A DNA stretch of 64,000 nt from JAMXLJ01 sp036558745 (GTDB lineage Bacteria > Actinomycetota > Acidimicrobiia > IMCC26256 > JAMXLJ01). Below, piece after piece: positions 7,793 through 16,743 of the stretch. Made by a program: the position numbers and the translations under genes. A model generated the notes under the pieces. It had not been told where the DNA came from. It saw only the letters and a program-made list of their open reading frames with translations, and did no database searches. Positions within the stretch are counted from its first letter, which is position 1, and the number at the start of each line of letters is the position of its first letter. The DNA is taken from the NCBI GenBank assembly GCA_036558745.1, contig DATBEZ010000052.1, positions 1 through 64,000 on the forward strand, given 5' to 3'.

Positions 7793-9007
7793 ATGGATCT
7801 CGAGATGTCTACGCGAGCGCAGGAGCTGCGCGCCAAGCTCGCGGACTTCATCGCCGAGAAGGTCGATCCCGCGGAGCCGGTGTACCGCGAGCAGGTCGAG
7901 CGCTCGGGCGATCCCCACTTCCACCCTCCGGTGATGGAGGAGCTCAAGGCGGAGGCCCGCCGGCGCGGGCTGTGGAATCTCTTCCTCCCCAACGAGAAGT
8001 GGGGCGCGGGGCTGAACAACGTCGACTACGCACCGCTGTGCGAGCTGATGGGCAAGAGCCTGCTGACGGCGGAGGCGACGAACTGCGCCGCACCCGACAC
8101 CGGCAACATGGAGATCCTCGCCGAGTTCGGCACCCGGGAACAGCAGGACCAGTGGCTGGTTCCGTTGCTCGAGGGCGAGATCCGTTCGTGCTTCGCGATG
8201 ACCGAGCCGTGGGTCGCGAGCTCGGACGCGACGAACATCCAGAGCCGAATCGAGCGTGACGGCGACCACTACGTCGTGAACGCGCACAAGTGGTGGACGA
8301 GCGGCGCGGCGTCGAAGCGTTGCAAGGTCGCGATCCTCATGGGCGTGTCGGATCCCGGCGCCGATCCGTACCACCGCCACTCGATGATCATCGTGCCGAT
8401 GGACGCGCCCGGCGCGCAGGTGGTGCGCACGCTGCCCGTCTTCGGACACGACGCGGGCGGCGGCCACTGCGAGACGTTGTTCGAGAACGTGCGGCTCCCG
8501 GCGTCGAACATCCTGGGCGAGGAGGGTGGCGGGTTCGCCATCGCGCAGGCCCGGCTCGGGCCGGGACGCATCCACCACTGCATGCGGGCGATCGGCCTGG
8601 CAGAGCGCGCGCTGGAGCTGATGTGCGCGCGGGCCCAGAATCGCATCGCGTTCGGCAAGCCGCTCGCGGAACAGGGCGTCGTGCAGGATCGCGTCGCCGA
8701 ATCGCGCATGGAGATCGAGCAGGCGCGGCTGCTCACGATGAAGGCGGCGTGGCTCATGGACACGGTGGGCAACAAGGGTGCGCGCTTCGAGATCGCGGCG
8801 ATCAAGGTCGTGGCGGCCCGCGTCGCGACGAACGTGATCGACCGCGCGATCCAGCTCTTCGGCGGTGCGGGCGTGTCCGACGACTGGCCGCTCGCCGCGA
8901 TGTACACCCACGCGCGCACGCTGCACCTGGTCGACGGTCCCGACGAGGTGCACAAGCAGCAGATCGCGCGCCGCGAGCTCCGCCGGTACGAATGGGCCCG
9001 AGCGTGA
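7793..9007 (+). CDS. Acyl-CoA dehydrogenase, ACAD10/11-like
   Basis: FAD enzyme that introduces an alpha-beta double bond in acyl-CoAs, passing electrons to ETF. The 404-residue chain shows the three-domain family layout: helical N-domain, the FAD/substrate strand CFAMTEPWVASSDATNI, and the C-domain with RIAFGKPLAEQGVVQDRVAE and QLFGGAGVSDDWPLA. The catalytic loop reads HLVDGPDEVH rather than the YEGT form of short- and medium-chain enzymes, which is typical of the ACAD10/11 group and puts an acidic residue at the expected base position. ATG 7793 follows AAGGTG; GTG 7784 is an alternative. It is followed by a small hairpin and an LLM oxidoreductase on the same strand. Confidence 0.92.
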   Translation: MDLEMSTRAQELRAKLADFIAEKVDPAEPVYREQVERSGDPHFHPPVMEELKAEARRRGLWNLFLPNEKWGAGLNNVDYAPLCELMGKSLLTAEATNCAAPDTGNMEILAEFGTREQQDQWLVPLLEGEIRSCFAMTEPWVASSDATNIQSRIERDGDHYVVNAHKWWTSGAASKRCKVAILMGVSDPGADPYHRHSMIIVPMDAPGAQVVRTLPVFGHDAGGGHCETLFENVRLPASNILGEEGGGFAIAQARLGPGRIHHCMRAIGLAERALELMCARAQNRIAFGKPLAEQGVVQDRVAESRMEIEQARLLTMKAAWLMDTVGNKGARFEIAAIKVVAARVATNVIDRAIQLFGGAGVSDDWPLAAMYTHARTLHLVDGPDEVHKQQIARRELRRYEWARA

Positions 9008-9017
9008 CCCTCGACAG

Positions 9018-9062
9018 TCTGGAGTCGATTCACCGGGATATGTCCAGGAAATCGACTCCAGA
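9018..9062. repeat. Intergenic hairpin, CTGGAGTCGA family, copy 1
   Basis: A perfect 13-bp inverted repeat (9018-9030 and 9050-9062, arm TCTGGAGTCGATT) with a 19-base loop. It lies wholly in the 61-base gap between two same-strand genes, and its right arm ends six bases before ATG 9069, where a ribosome site would be. It may stop transcription or limit translation of the second gene. The arm recurs at 29.6 kb. Confidence 0.6.
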
Positions 9063-9068
9063 GTCGCG

Positions 9069-9965
9069 ATGAAGGTCCGGGTCGGGTTCGGGCTGGGGGT
9101 CGCGGCGGACGTCGACGCGGACGGGTTCGTCACGCTGGTCGACGACCTCGAGCGGCTCGGGTTCGACTCGCTGTGGCTGTCGGAGCGGGTGACGGGCCCC
9201 GCGCCCGATCCGCTCGTCGCGCTCGCGGTCGCCGCGGGGCGCACGCGCAAGCTCAAGCTCGGCACCAGCGTGCAGGTGCTGCCGGGACGCAACCCGGTGC
9301 TGCTCGCGAAGGAATGGGCGAGCCTCGACCGTCTTTCGGGTGGACGCGCGCTTCCTGCGTTCGGGCTCGGCATCGTGAGCGCGACCGAGCAGCAGGCGTT
9401 CGGCGTGACGCGTGAGGAGCGCGCGCCGATCTTCGACGAGGCGCTGCCGCTCATCCGCCGCTTCTGGACCGAGGACCACGTCGACCACGCCGGCACGCGC
9501 TTCACGTACAAGGACCTCACCGTGCTGCCGAAGCCGGTGCAGCAGCCGCCCGACGTGTGGCTGGGCGGTCGTGCGCCGAGCGAGCTGCGGCGCGTCGGCC
9601 GGCTCGCCGACGGCTGGCTGCCGAGCTTCGCGATGCCGGTCGCGGTCGCCGAAGGCCGCGAGCGGGTGCTCGCGGCCGCGCACGACGCCGGCCGCGACAT
9701 CGACCCCGAGCACTGGGGTGCCCTCGTCGCGTACACGCACGGCGAGCTGCCCGACACGGTCGCGGCCGCGCTCGCGTCGCGCCTGCCCGGTGTCGACCCG
9801 CGCGAAGCGATACCGGTCGGTCACCAGGCCTTGCGGACACGGCTCGAGGAGTTCCTCGCGGTCGGCTTCTCGAAGCTCGTCCCCGTCCCGCTCGGCGGCC
9901 CGCCCGGTACGTGGACGGAAGAGCTCGAAGCGCTCGCCGCGGCGACGCTCGACCTGCAGCGCTGA
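9069..9965 (+). CDS. LLM class (luciferase-like) F420-dependent-type oxidoreductase
   Basis: TIM-barrel flavin or F420 oxidoreductase of 298 residues. Family features are the N-terminal VGFGLGVAAD strand, LGFDSLWLSERV, LKLGTSVQVLPGRNPVLLAKEWASLDRLSGGR and the DVWLGGRAPSELRRVGRLADGWLPS segment that recurs in F420-type members. Actinobacterial LLM proteins of this type often use F420 rather than FMN, but the cofactor cannot be proved here. ATG 9069 has no recognisable ribosome site because the hairpin right arm occupies that position, so expression may depend on read-through or a leaderless start. The substrate is unknown; the acyl-CoA dehydrogenase upstream might be functionally linked. Confidence 0.88.
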   Translation: MKVRVGFGLGVAADVDADGFVTLVDDLERLGFDSLWLSERVTGPAPDPLVALAVAAGRTRKLKLGTSVQVLPGRNPVLLAKEWASLDRLSGGRALPAFGLGIVSATEQQAFGVTREERAPIFDEALPLIRRFWTEDHVDHAGTRFTYKDLTVLPKPVQQPPDVWLGGRAPSELRRVGRLADGWLPSFAMPVAVAEGRERVLAAAHDAGRDIDPEHWGALVAYTHGELPDTVAAALASRLPGVDPREAIPVGHQALRTRLEEFLAVGFSKLVPVPLGGPPGTWTEELEALAAATLDLQR

Positions 9966-9991
9966 GCGCCGCGCCGGCACGGCGGCGCGCG

Positions 9992-10741
9992 CTACGCGAC
10001 GAGCCCGTGCTCGCCGATGGAGCCGACGCTGAGCCCGCGCGCGTCGAGCTCACGCGCGAGCAACGGCAACGCGCCCAGTGTCGCGTGCCACGACTCCGGT
10101 GACGACGTGCAGTCGGAGTCGTGCAGGAGGACGGTGCCCCCCGGCACGTGGCCGCGCAGCACGTCGTGGGCCACGGTCTCGGGCGTCGCCTCGGGGCGCC
10201 AGTCGCGTCCCCATGCGGTCCAGAGCACGGTGTCGAGCTCGAGACGGCGGGCAGCGCGCAACGCGCCGGCCGACAGGGTGCCGTAGGGCGGACGGAACCA
10301 GCGCGGCGTCACGCCGGTCGCCGACGCGACCGCGTCCCGTCCACGCTCGACGTCCTCGAACGCGGCGCGCGGCGAGCGGCGCAGCATGCTCGTGTGCGTG
10401 TCGCCGTGCACGGCGACCTCGTGCCCCGCGGCCGCGACCTCGGCGGCGAGTCCCGGCGCACGGCGCACCATGTCGCCGAGCATGAAGAACGTCGCGTGCC
10501 ACCCGAGCTCGTCGAGCACCGTGAGGAACTGCGGTGTCGACGCGGCGTCGGGACCGTCGTCGAACGTGAGCGCGACGTGTGTCGGCGTACCGATGCCCGC
10601 GAGGCGCGGGGCGACGAGCCGGCGCAGCGGGCCGACGCTCGCGAGCGCGGGCGTCGCGTGGTACGCGACCACCGTCGCGACGCCGATGCCCGCGCCCGCG
10701 CCGAGCCAGCGCGCCGGCACCCGACCCACCCGCGCGGTCAC
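9992..10741 (-). CDS. NodB-type polysaccharide deacetylase, membrane-anchored
   Basis: Metal-dependent N- or O-deacetylase of surface glycans, 249 residues. A hydrophobic N-terminal segment (residues ~10-32) should anchor it, with the catalytic domain outside. The NodB motifs are present in order: LTFDDGPD (base and metal Asp), HGDTHTSM (H-x3-H metal ligands), RWFRPPYG (Arg loop) and VLLHDSD (catalytic His). Its GTG start at 10739-10741 overlaps the stop of the upstream glycosyltransferase by four bases (GTGA), so translation is very likely coupled. This suggests that the deacetylase acts on the product of the glycosyltransferase, for example a glycolipid or wall glycan; that link is inference. 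Confidence 0.9.
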   Translation of the reverse strand: MTARVGRVPARWLGAGAGIGVATVVAYHATPALASVGPLRRLVAPRLAGIGTPTHVALTFDDGPDAASTPQFLTVLDELGWHATFFMLGDMVRRAPGLAAEVAAAGHEVAVHGDTHTSMLRRSPRAAFEDVERGRDAVASATGVTPRWFRPPYGTLSAGALRAARRLELDTVLWTAWGRDWRPEATPETVAHDVLRGHVPGGTVLLHDSDCTSSPESWHATLGALPLLARELDARGLSVGSIGEHGLVA

Positions 10742-12534
10742 CGCAGCTGCGCGAGTGGTGCCGAGGTCAGCCCGTCGCTCTGCAGCTGGGCGCGGAAGTC
10801 GACCAGCAGGCGGTGCATCCCGGCGGCGTCGGTGCGACGACCGTCGATGAGGTACACCTTCGCGGCCTTGAACTGCAGCGGCATGCGGCCGGGCCGGATC
10901 ACAGCGTCGGGCAGCACGAGACGCTCGCGCCGGCGGCGCGACCACATCTGGTCGAACGCGTCGAACCGACGGCCGGGCGCGAAGTCGACCACCCGGACGC
11001 CGCAGTTCTGGTGGATGACGTCGCCGGCCTTCGCGACGTCGGCCTGGGCGCGCTGCCACCGGAGGCTCTTGCCGCGACCCCAGCCGCCGTTTCCGATGTC
11101 GACGCCCTCTGCACCCAGCGTCGCCAACTGGGGACCGGCGGCCAACGACGTCGGCGCGTCGACCACCACGGTCACGTGTCCGCTCGCGAGCACGTCGGTC
11201 ACGGCCGGGTCCTGCAGCTCCGCGGCGGTGACGCGCACACCGACGTACGCGTGCGCGCCGGCCGAGTGCGGGGGTCGGGCGATGCCGACGCCGAGCGCGG
11301 CGACGGCCTGCGCGCCCAACGTCAAGGATCCGTAGGTCACGACCATCGCCGCGGCGGCGCCGACGGTCAGCCGACGGCCGACGGGCATGCGGAACGGCTT
11401 CACACCCGCGGGCAGCGCCTGCTCGCGCGCGAGGTCGAGCACGTCGTCGGCCGCGTCGCCCGCGAACAACGCGCGACCGCGCGCGATCTGCCCGTCGCGG
11501 ACCGGGCCCGGCCTCGTGAGCTCCGCGAGCAGCACGTCCAGCTCGGCGGCGTCGTGCGCGTAGCGGTTCACGCCCGCGTCGGCCATGGTCTGCGCGTTGT
11601 CGCGACCGTGACCCGGGATGGGTTGGAACGTGATGACGGGCAGGCCGGCCGCGAACGCCTCCATGCACGTGAGCCCGCCCGCGTTCTCGACCAGCACGTC
11701 GGCCGCGGCCATGAGCGACGGCATCTCACTCGTCCAACCGATGACGGCGCCGAGCCCGCGCTCCTCGAGCGTCGCCTTGAGCTGCTCGTCGCGCCCGCAC
11801 ACGGTGATCGGGTGGTACCGCCCCGACGCCGCGATCGCCTCGACCGTGGAGACGACCGGGCCGACGCCCCACGACCCGGCGACGACGAGCACCGCCCTCT
11901 CGTCGGGCGCGAGCCCCAGCGCGCGTCGCGCGACGCGACGGTCCGGCTTCTCGGTGCGGAAGCGGTCGGGGACGAGCGGGCCGGGTGCCTTCGCGGGCGA
12001 GCCGGTCCGCGCGCGGGCGGCCTCGGCTGCCACCGGGCTGACCGCCATGTGCAGATCGATGGACGGGTGGACCCACAACGGGTGCACCGCGAAGTCGGTG
12101 AGATACGTGCCGACGGGGACGCGCAGCCAGCCCTTCTTGCGCATGCGTCCGAGCACCAGCGCGGAGAGCGAGTACGTCGTCACGACGACGTCGGGGTCGA
12201 GCTTCGCGACCTCACGCTGGAACGCGCGGCGCGTGAGGAAGGTGTCGAGCGCGACGAGCGGGCCCCAGAGGAACGGCAGCACGTACCAGAGCCGGTACAG
12301 CCACTCGTAGCTCCACGGGGCGAGCCGCAGCTGCACCTGGTAGCTCCAACGGATGAACGCGCCGAGCCCGAGCGGCGGCATGTCGAGGAAGTCGACGATC
12401 TTCGTCTCGTGACCGCGGCCCTCCAGACGGCGCGACAACTCGCGCGCCGCGCCGTCGTGGCCCGCGCCCATGGAAGCCGAGACGATGAGGATCCGCCGCC
12501 GCACCGGGGGCGACAGTACCGTCTCCTCCTGCAT
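10738..12534 (-). CDS. MGDG synthase/MurG-like glycosyltransferase with extra C-terminal region
   Basis: Likely makes a glycolipid by moving a sugar from a nucleotide donor to a lipid at the inner membrane face. Residues ~1-170 match the MGDG-synthase N-domain (ILIVSASMGAGHDGAA), and ~190-390 a GT28/MurG C-domain with SEMPSLMAAADVLVENAGG and PVITFQPIPGHGRDNA. After this comes a transmembrane helix (~residues 415-437) and about 160 further residues, with VTVVVDAPTSLAAGPQ and GVDIGNGGWGRGKSL, that I cannot assign. They have the spacing of a degraded deacetylase-like fold but no metal ligands. At 598 residues it is far longer than a plain family member. ATG 12534 overlaps the ATG of the divergent permease. 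Confidence 0.83.
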   Translation of the reverse strand: MQEETVLSPPVRRRILIVSASMGAGHDGAARELSRRLEGRGHETKIVDFLDMPPLGLGAFIRWSYQVQLRLAPWSYEWLYRLWYVLPFLWGPLVALDTFLTRRAFQREVAKLDPDVVVTTYSLSALVLGRMRKKGWLRVPVGTYLTDFAVHPLWVHPSIDLHMAVSPVAAEAARARTGSPAKAPGPLVPDRFRTEKPDRRVARRALGLAPDERAVLVVAGSWGVGPVVSTVEAIAASGRYHPITVCGRDEQLKATLEERGLGAVIGWTSEMPSLMAAADVLVENAGGLTCMEAFAAGLPVITFQPIPGHGRDNAQTMADAGVNRYAHDAAELDVLLAELTRPGPVRDGQIARGRALFAGDAADDVLDLAREQALPAGVKPFRMPVGRRLTVGAAAAMVVTYGSLTLGAQAVAALGVGIARPPHSAGAHAYVGVRVTAAELQDPAVTDVLASGHVTVVVDAPTSLAAGPQLATLGAEGVDIGNGGWGRGKSLRWQRAQADVAKAGDVIHQNCGVRVVDFAPGRRFDAFDQMWSRRRRERLVLPDAVIRPGRMPLQFKAAKVYLIDGRRTDAAGMHRLLVDFRAQLQSDGLTSAPLAQLR

Positions 12535-13405
12535 GGAGTTCGTCTTTGCGCTGGCCGCGGCACTGCTGTTCGCGGTCGCGTCGGTGCTGCAGCAGCGCGC
12601 CGCGTCGGAGGCGCCGGGCTCGGGCACGGTGCGCGTCGGCCTCCTGGTCCACCTGGCGAAGCGGCCGATGTGGTTGGCCGGGTACGCGGCCGATTGGGCC
12701 GCGTTCGGGTTGCAGGCCGCGGCGTTGGGCGCCGGGTCGCTCCTCATCGTTCAACCACTCCTCGTGACCGGGCTCTTGTTCGCGTTGCCGTTCGCCGCTG
12801 CCTGGTCCGGCCGCCGCCTCGGTCCCCAGGACTGGATCGCGGCATTCGCCCTCTGCGCGGGTCTGGGGACCTTTCTCCTTCTCGGCTCGCCGACCGGCGG
12901 GGTTGACCGCGCGCCGCTCCACGACTGGATGCTGCCGGGTGGGGTCGTCCTCGGGGTCGCGGCGGTGGCGCTCCTCGGCGGCCTGCGGGTCCGCGGTGCG
13001 GGCCGCGCCGCGCTCCTGGCCCTCGCGACGGGTGTCGCGTACGGCCTGACCTCGGCATTGACCAAGAGCAGCGTATCCCTCCTCGGAGACGGCGTCGTGG
13101 CGGTGTTCAGCCACTGGGAGCCGTACGTGCTGATCGTGATGGCGGCCACGGGGATGGTCGTCAACCAGGCCGCGTTCCAGGCCGGCGACCTCGCGGCGTC
13201 ACTGCCGACGTTGACCATCGCCGAACCCATCGTCGCCGCCGTCATCGGGGTCTCGGTGCTGGACGAGCGGGTCCAGGCCCACGGCGTCCTCGACTGGTTC
13301 CTCATCATCTTCGCCCTGGCCGTGATGGCCTACGGGGTGGTGGTGCTGGCCGTGCGCTCCGCGGCGACCGCCACGCCGGCTCCACACTCGGTACCGGCCG
13401 CGTAG
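12533..13405 (+). CDS. DMT superfamily permease (EamA-like)
   Basis: Integral membrane protein of 290 residues with about nine to ten predicted helices in two related halves, as in the drug/metabolite transporter superfamily. The first helix (EFVFALAAALLFAVASVLQQ) and the LGAGSLLIVQPLLVTGLLFALP helix, followed later by ASLPTLTIAEPIVAAVIGV, are characteristic of this group. The direction and substrate are unknown. The ATG shares bases with the start of the divergent glycosyltransferase, so each promoter must lie inside the other coding region or the transcripts are leaderless. No terminator with a T-tract follows; a short CGCGA/TCGCG inverted repeat lies downstream near 13.46 kb. Confidence 0.82.
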   Translation: MEFVFALAAALLFAVASVLQQRAASEAPGSGTVRVGLLVHLAKRPMWLAGYAADWAAFGLQAAALGAGSLLIVQPLLVTGLLFALPFAAAWSGRRLGPQDWIAAFALCAGLGTFLLLGSPTGGVDRAPLHDWMLPGGVVLGVAAVALLGGLRVRGAGRAALLALATGVAYGLTSALTKSSVSLLGDGVVAVFSHWEPYVLIVMAATGMVVNQAAFQAGDLAASLPTLTIAEPIVAAVIGVSVLDERVQAHGVLDWFLIIFALAVMAYGVVVLAVRSAATATPAPHSVPAA

Positions 13406-13516
13406 CCCACGCCCGTCACCGTCACGCGGCACGCTCCAGGGTCTGCTGCCTCCCGCGACGATGATCGCGGCCAGCAGATGAGAGTCGGATGAATGGGTGA
13501 CGCGCGCTACACGACA

Positions 13517-14100
13517 TCAACCGTCAGCCGTTGCACGCTCCCAACGCGAGCGGTACAGGCCATCGTCCACCTCACGTCGCGCTTCCACCAGCCCGATGTC
13601 CACGTCATCCGACAGGATGCGACGCCCGCGGGCGTTGTCCCAGACGTGCTTGCCGATCGCCTGGATGAAGTACGGATAGCCGCCGGCTGTGCGCACGGCC
13701 GCATCGAGGCCCCACGCGTCCCACTCGACGCCGCGCTCGCTCGTCGGAACCGTGAGCGCGTCACGGGCCGCAACGTCGTCGAGCAATCCGATCGACCGAT
13801 GGTCGTAGAGGCGCTCCGCGTAGCTCGTGGCGTCGGCAAGCCGCGCAGGTAACGAAGGAAGGCCTGCACCGATGACGCTGAGCGGAGCGGGGACAGCGGC
13901 CTGTCCGACTCGGTGCACTGCGGCGTTGAGCGCTGCGAGGTCGTCGGCTCCGGCTTCCTGCCTCTCGTCGACGAGGATCAGGACTCCGACTCCGAGGTCT
14001 CGGGCGGCCTCGCCAAGAGTCTCGAAGAGGCTCGCGAGATCTCACCGTCTATGGATATCGCTTCTGGGGGGTGAGACACCCTGATGTTCAGGCGCAGGGG
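13517..14100 (-). pseudogene. Decayed AAA/ORC-type ATPase gene fragment
   Basis: Remnant of an ATP-binding protein of the kind often called AAA family ATPase. The legible part has a Walker-B-like strand LGVGVLILVDERQE, then ADDLAALNAAVHRVGQA, LSVIGAGLPSLP and TAGGYPYFIQAIGKHVWD, all usual for that family. The N-terminal part with Walker A is missing: the match begins near 14100, against the end of the acyl-CoA ligase gene. The piece VPLRLNIRVSHPPEAISIDGEIS is in a different frame from DLASLFETLGEA, so there is a frameshift near 14040 with an in-frame stop at 14042-14044. The C-terminus also stops early after YRSRWERATADG. I regard it as non-functional. Confidence 0.75.
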
Positions 14101-14107
14101 AACCGCG

Positions 14108-15742
14108 TCAGGCCAGCTGCTCGACCTCGAGCGCGCCGTCGGCGTGGCGGGCCCGGAGCACCTTCTTGTCGAACTTGCCGACACTGGTCTTGGGCACCTC
14201 GTCGATGAAGCTCCAGCGCTCCGGCAGCTGCCAGTGGGCCACGTGGGAGGCGAGGAAGTCGCGCAGCTCCGCCGCGGTCACGACCGACCCCGGCACGCGC
14301 ACCACGCACGCGAGCGGCCGCTCGGTCCAGCGCGGGTCGGGGACGCCGACGACGCTCGCCTCGACGACCTCGGGATGGGCCATGAGCAGACCCTCGAGCT
14401 CGACCGAGGAGATCCACTCGCCACCCGACTTGATGACGTCCTTGGCCCGGTCGGTGATCTGGATGAAGCCGTTGGGCTCGACGCTGCCGACGTCGCCGGT
14501 GCGCAGCCAATCGCCGTCGAACTTCTCCGGTGACGGCTCCCGGTAGTAGCTCCCGGTGATCCACGGCCCGCGCACCTCGATCTCGCCGACCGCCTCGCCG
14601 TCCCAGGGCAGCGCGCCGCCGTCGTCACCGACGATGCGCAGCTCGACGCCCGGCATCACGCGGCCGGTGCGCGCCCGCCAGCTCATCTCCTCGTCGTCCG
14701 ACGTCCCGTCGGGCACGTGCGCGACCGCCGCGAGCGGACTGGTCTCGGTCATGCCCCACGCCTGCACGATCTTCACGCCGTGACGGTCCTGGAACGCCTC
14801 GATGAGGCTGCGCGGGACCGCGGAGCCGCCGCACGCGATCATGCGGATCGACGACAGGTCGACCGGGTTCTCCGTCGCGTAGCGCAGGATGTCGGCCCAG
14901 ATCGTCGGCACCGCCCCCGAGAACGTGGGACGCTCGGCCTCGATGAGCCGGCAGAGCGGCTCGCACTGCAGGAACCGCGACGGCATGACGAAGTCCGCGC
15001 CGGCCATCCACGCGGCATACGGCAGTCCCCACGCATTGGCGTGGAACATCGGGACGATCGGCAGCACGCGGTCGTACTGGTCGATGGCCATCGCACCCGC
15101 GGTGCACACGGCCATCGAATGCAGGAACGTCGAGCGGTGCGAGTACACGACGCCCTTGGGGTTCCCGGTGGTGCCGCTCGTGTAGCACATGGCCGCGGCG
15201 GCCCGTTCGTCGAGCTCCGGCCACGCGAACTCGGGGTCGGCCGACGCGAGCAGCTCCTCGTAGCGCAGCACGTCGGCGTCGGGCCGCAGCTCGCGCAACG
15301 GCGACGCGTCGCCCGAGCCCATGACGACGAAGCGCTCGACGGTCTTGAGGTCGGCCGCGACGTTCGCGAGCAGCGGCAGCACGCTGTCGTCGACGAGGAC
15401 GACCCGGTCCTCGGCGTGGTTCACGACGTAGGTCAGCTGGTCGGGGAACAGGCGGATGTTGAGTGTGTGCAGCACCGCGCCCATGGAGGGGATCGCGAGA
15501 TACGCCTCGAGGTGCTCCTGGGTGTTCCAGCCGAACGTGCCGACCCGGTCGCCCTCCTCGATCCCGAGTGCGCGCAGGCCGCTCGCGAGGCGGGCGGTGC
15601 GCACCGCGACGTCGCCGAAGGACGCCCGGCGGCAGCCGTCGCCCTCGAACGTCACGACCTCGCTCCCGGCGTGGACGGTCGCCCCGTGGTGCAGGATCGC
15701 CGTGACCGTCAGCGGGAAGTCCTGCATGGTGCTCTCGAGCAT
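14108..15742 (-). CDS. Long-chain/medium-chain fatty acid-CoA ligase
   Basis: Adenylate-forming enzyme that activates a carboxylic acid to acyl-AMP and then acyl-CoA. The 544-residue product is full length: P-loop YTSGTTGNPKG, the A5-type motif QAWGMTETSP, the hinge region DWLRTGDVGSVEPNGFIQITDRAKDVIKSGGEW and the C-terminal catalytic Lys in PKTSVGKFDKKVLR. The order and spacing fit FadD-type ligases for medium or long chains; chain length cannot be read. ATG 15742 has GGGGGAG at good spacing. It is the last gene of a leftward group with the permease and prenyltransferase, though 85 bases separate it from the permease. Confidence 0.92.
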   Translation of the reverse strand: MLESTMQDFPLTVTAILHHGATVHAGSEVVTFEGDGCRRASFGDVAVRTARLASGLRALGIEEGDRVGTFGWNTQEHLEAYLAIPSMGAVLHTLNIRLFPDQLTYVVNHAEDRVVLVDDSVLPLLANVAADLKTVERFVVMGSGDASPLRELRPDADVLRYEELLASADPEFAWPELDERAAAAMCYTSGTTGNPKGVVYSHRSTFLHSMAVCTAGAMAIDQYDRVLPIVPMFHANAWGLPYAAWMAGADFVMPSRFLQCEPLCRLIEAERPTFSGAVPTIWADILRYATENPVDLSSIRMIACGGSAVPRSLIEAFQDRHGVKIVQAWGMTETSPLAAVAHVPDGTSDDEEMSWRARTGRVMPGVELRIVGDDGGALPWDGEAVGEIEVRGPWITGSYYREPSPEKFDGDWLRTGDVGSVEPNGFIQITDRAKDVIKSGGEWISSVELEGLLMAHPEVVEASVVGVPDPRWTERPLACVVRVPGSVVTAAELRDFLASHVAHWQLPERWSFIDEVPKTSVGKFDKKVLRARHADGALEVEQLA

Positions 15743-15827
15743 CGGCCGTCTCCCCCATGTGTGACCGGCGTCATTGTCGCCTGTCCCAGGAGGGTTCGCA
15801 GCACGAGGTGCCGTGGATCTCTCGCCG

Positions 15828-16739
15828 CTAGGGCGGCTCGGCGACGGCCACCTCCTCGGCCCGCTCGGGGATCACGAGCCCGGCGACCGCCGCGCCCGCC
15901 AGGACGGCGGCCCCGCCCACCAGCTCCAGCCACCGCAGGGACTCGTTCAGGAAGATCGCAGCCAGGACGACGGCGAACGCAGCCTCGAGCGTCATCACCA
16001 CCGACGTGCGGGACGCGCCGATCCGCCCGACGGCCACGAAGAAGAGGGTGAACGCCGTCGCGGTGGCGATCCCGTTGGCGACGATCGGCGCGGTGCTCTC
16101 GCCCGGCGCCCGCAGCGACCCGGTGCAGACGCCGACGACGAGCATGGTGGACGACGCGCCGATCGCGGTCCACGCGGCCGACGTCAACGCGTCCGTGCGC
16201 GGGAGGAGTCGCGCGCTCGCCAGCGCGTACGTCGTGAAGCACACGACCGCGCCCATCGCGAACACGATGCCGGTGGCCGAGATCGAGACGCTCCCACCGC
16301 CGACCGCGACGACGACCGCGCCCGCGGTCGACAACGCGATGGCGAGGAACGTCGAGCGTCGGGGCGCGAGCGCGCCGATGACGATCTCGACGGTGGCGAC
16401 AACGGCCGGGTACACGTAGAACAGCAGCGCGACGGCGGCAGTCGTGCCGTGCTCGAGCGCGATGAAGAAGCACGACGACTCGCTCGCGTACAGCACGCCG
16501 AGCAGCACGGCACGGACCCGCTCACCGTTCGGCGGCAGCACCGGCCTTCGCAACACGACGAGCACGCCGACGAGCAGGATGCCGGCGATGGCGAAGCGCA
16601 TCGCGAGCGCGGTGACGGGACCGAGGCCGTTCTTGGCCACGATCCGGCTGAACACGATCGTGGTGCCGTAGACGAGCGCGCCCGTCGTCGCGATCGCGAA
16701 GTCGCGGTGCCTGCTGTCGTCGCGCGCTCGGGTGCGCAC
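15828..16739 (-). CDS. EamA/DMT family permease
   Basis: Ten-helix membrane transporter of 303 residues. The two EamA halves are recognisable: FAIATTGALVYGTTIVFSRI at the start of the first and FAMGAVVCFTTYALASARLL at the start of the second. The second half ends with the usual VMTLEAAFAVVLAAIFLNE followed by LVGGAAVLAGAAVAG. Substrate and direction are not predictable; many members export amino acids or metabolites. GTG 16739 lies four bases after the prenyltransferase stop, so the two genes are almost certainly one operon. It is not closely similar to the other DMT protein at 12.5 kb. Confidence 0.87.
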   Translation of the reverse strand: MRTRARDDSRHRDFAIATTGALVYGTTIVFSRIVAKNGLGPVTALAMRFAIAGILLVGVLVVLRRPVLPPNGERVRAVLLGVLYASESSCFFIALEHGTTAAVALLFYVYPAVVATVEIVIGALAPRRSTFLAIALSTAGAVVVAVGGGSVSISATGIVFAMGAVVCFTTYALASARLLPRTDALTSAAWTAIGASSTMLVVGVCTGSLRAPGESTAPIVANGIATATAFTLFFVAVGRIGASRTSVVMTLEAAFAVVLAAIFLNESLRWLELVGGAAVLAGAAVAGLVIPERAEEVAVAEPP

Positions 16740-16743
16740 GGGG

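Noticed and set aside
13761..14045. Separate small gene of 94 codons in the ATPase remnant
   Set aside because: Arg/Ser-rich frame; the frame with Walker-B-like sequence in the same place explains the region better.
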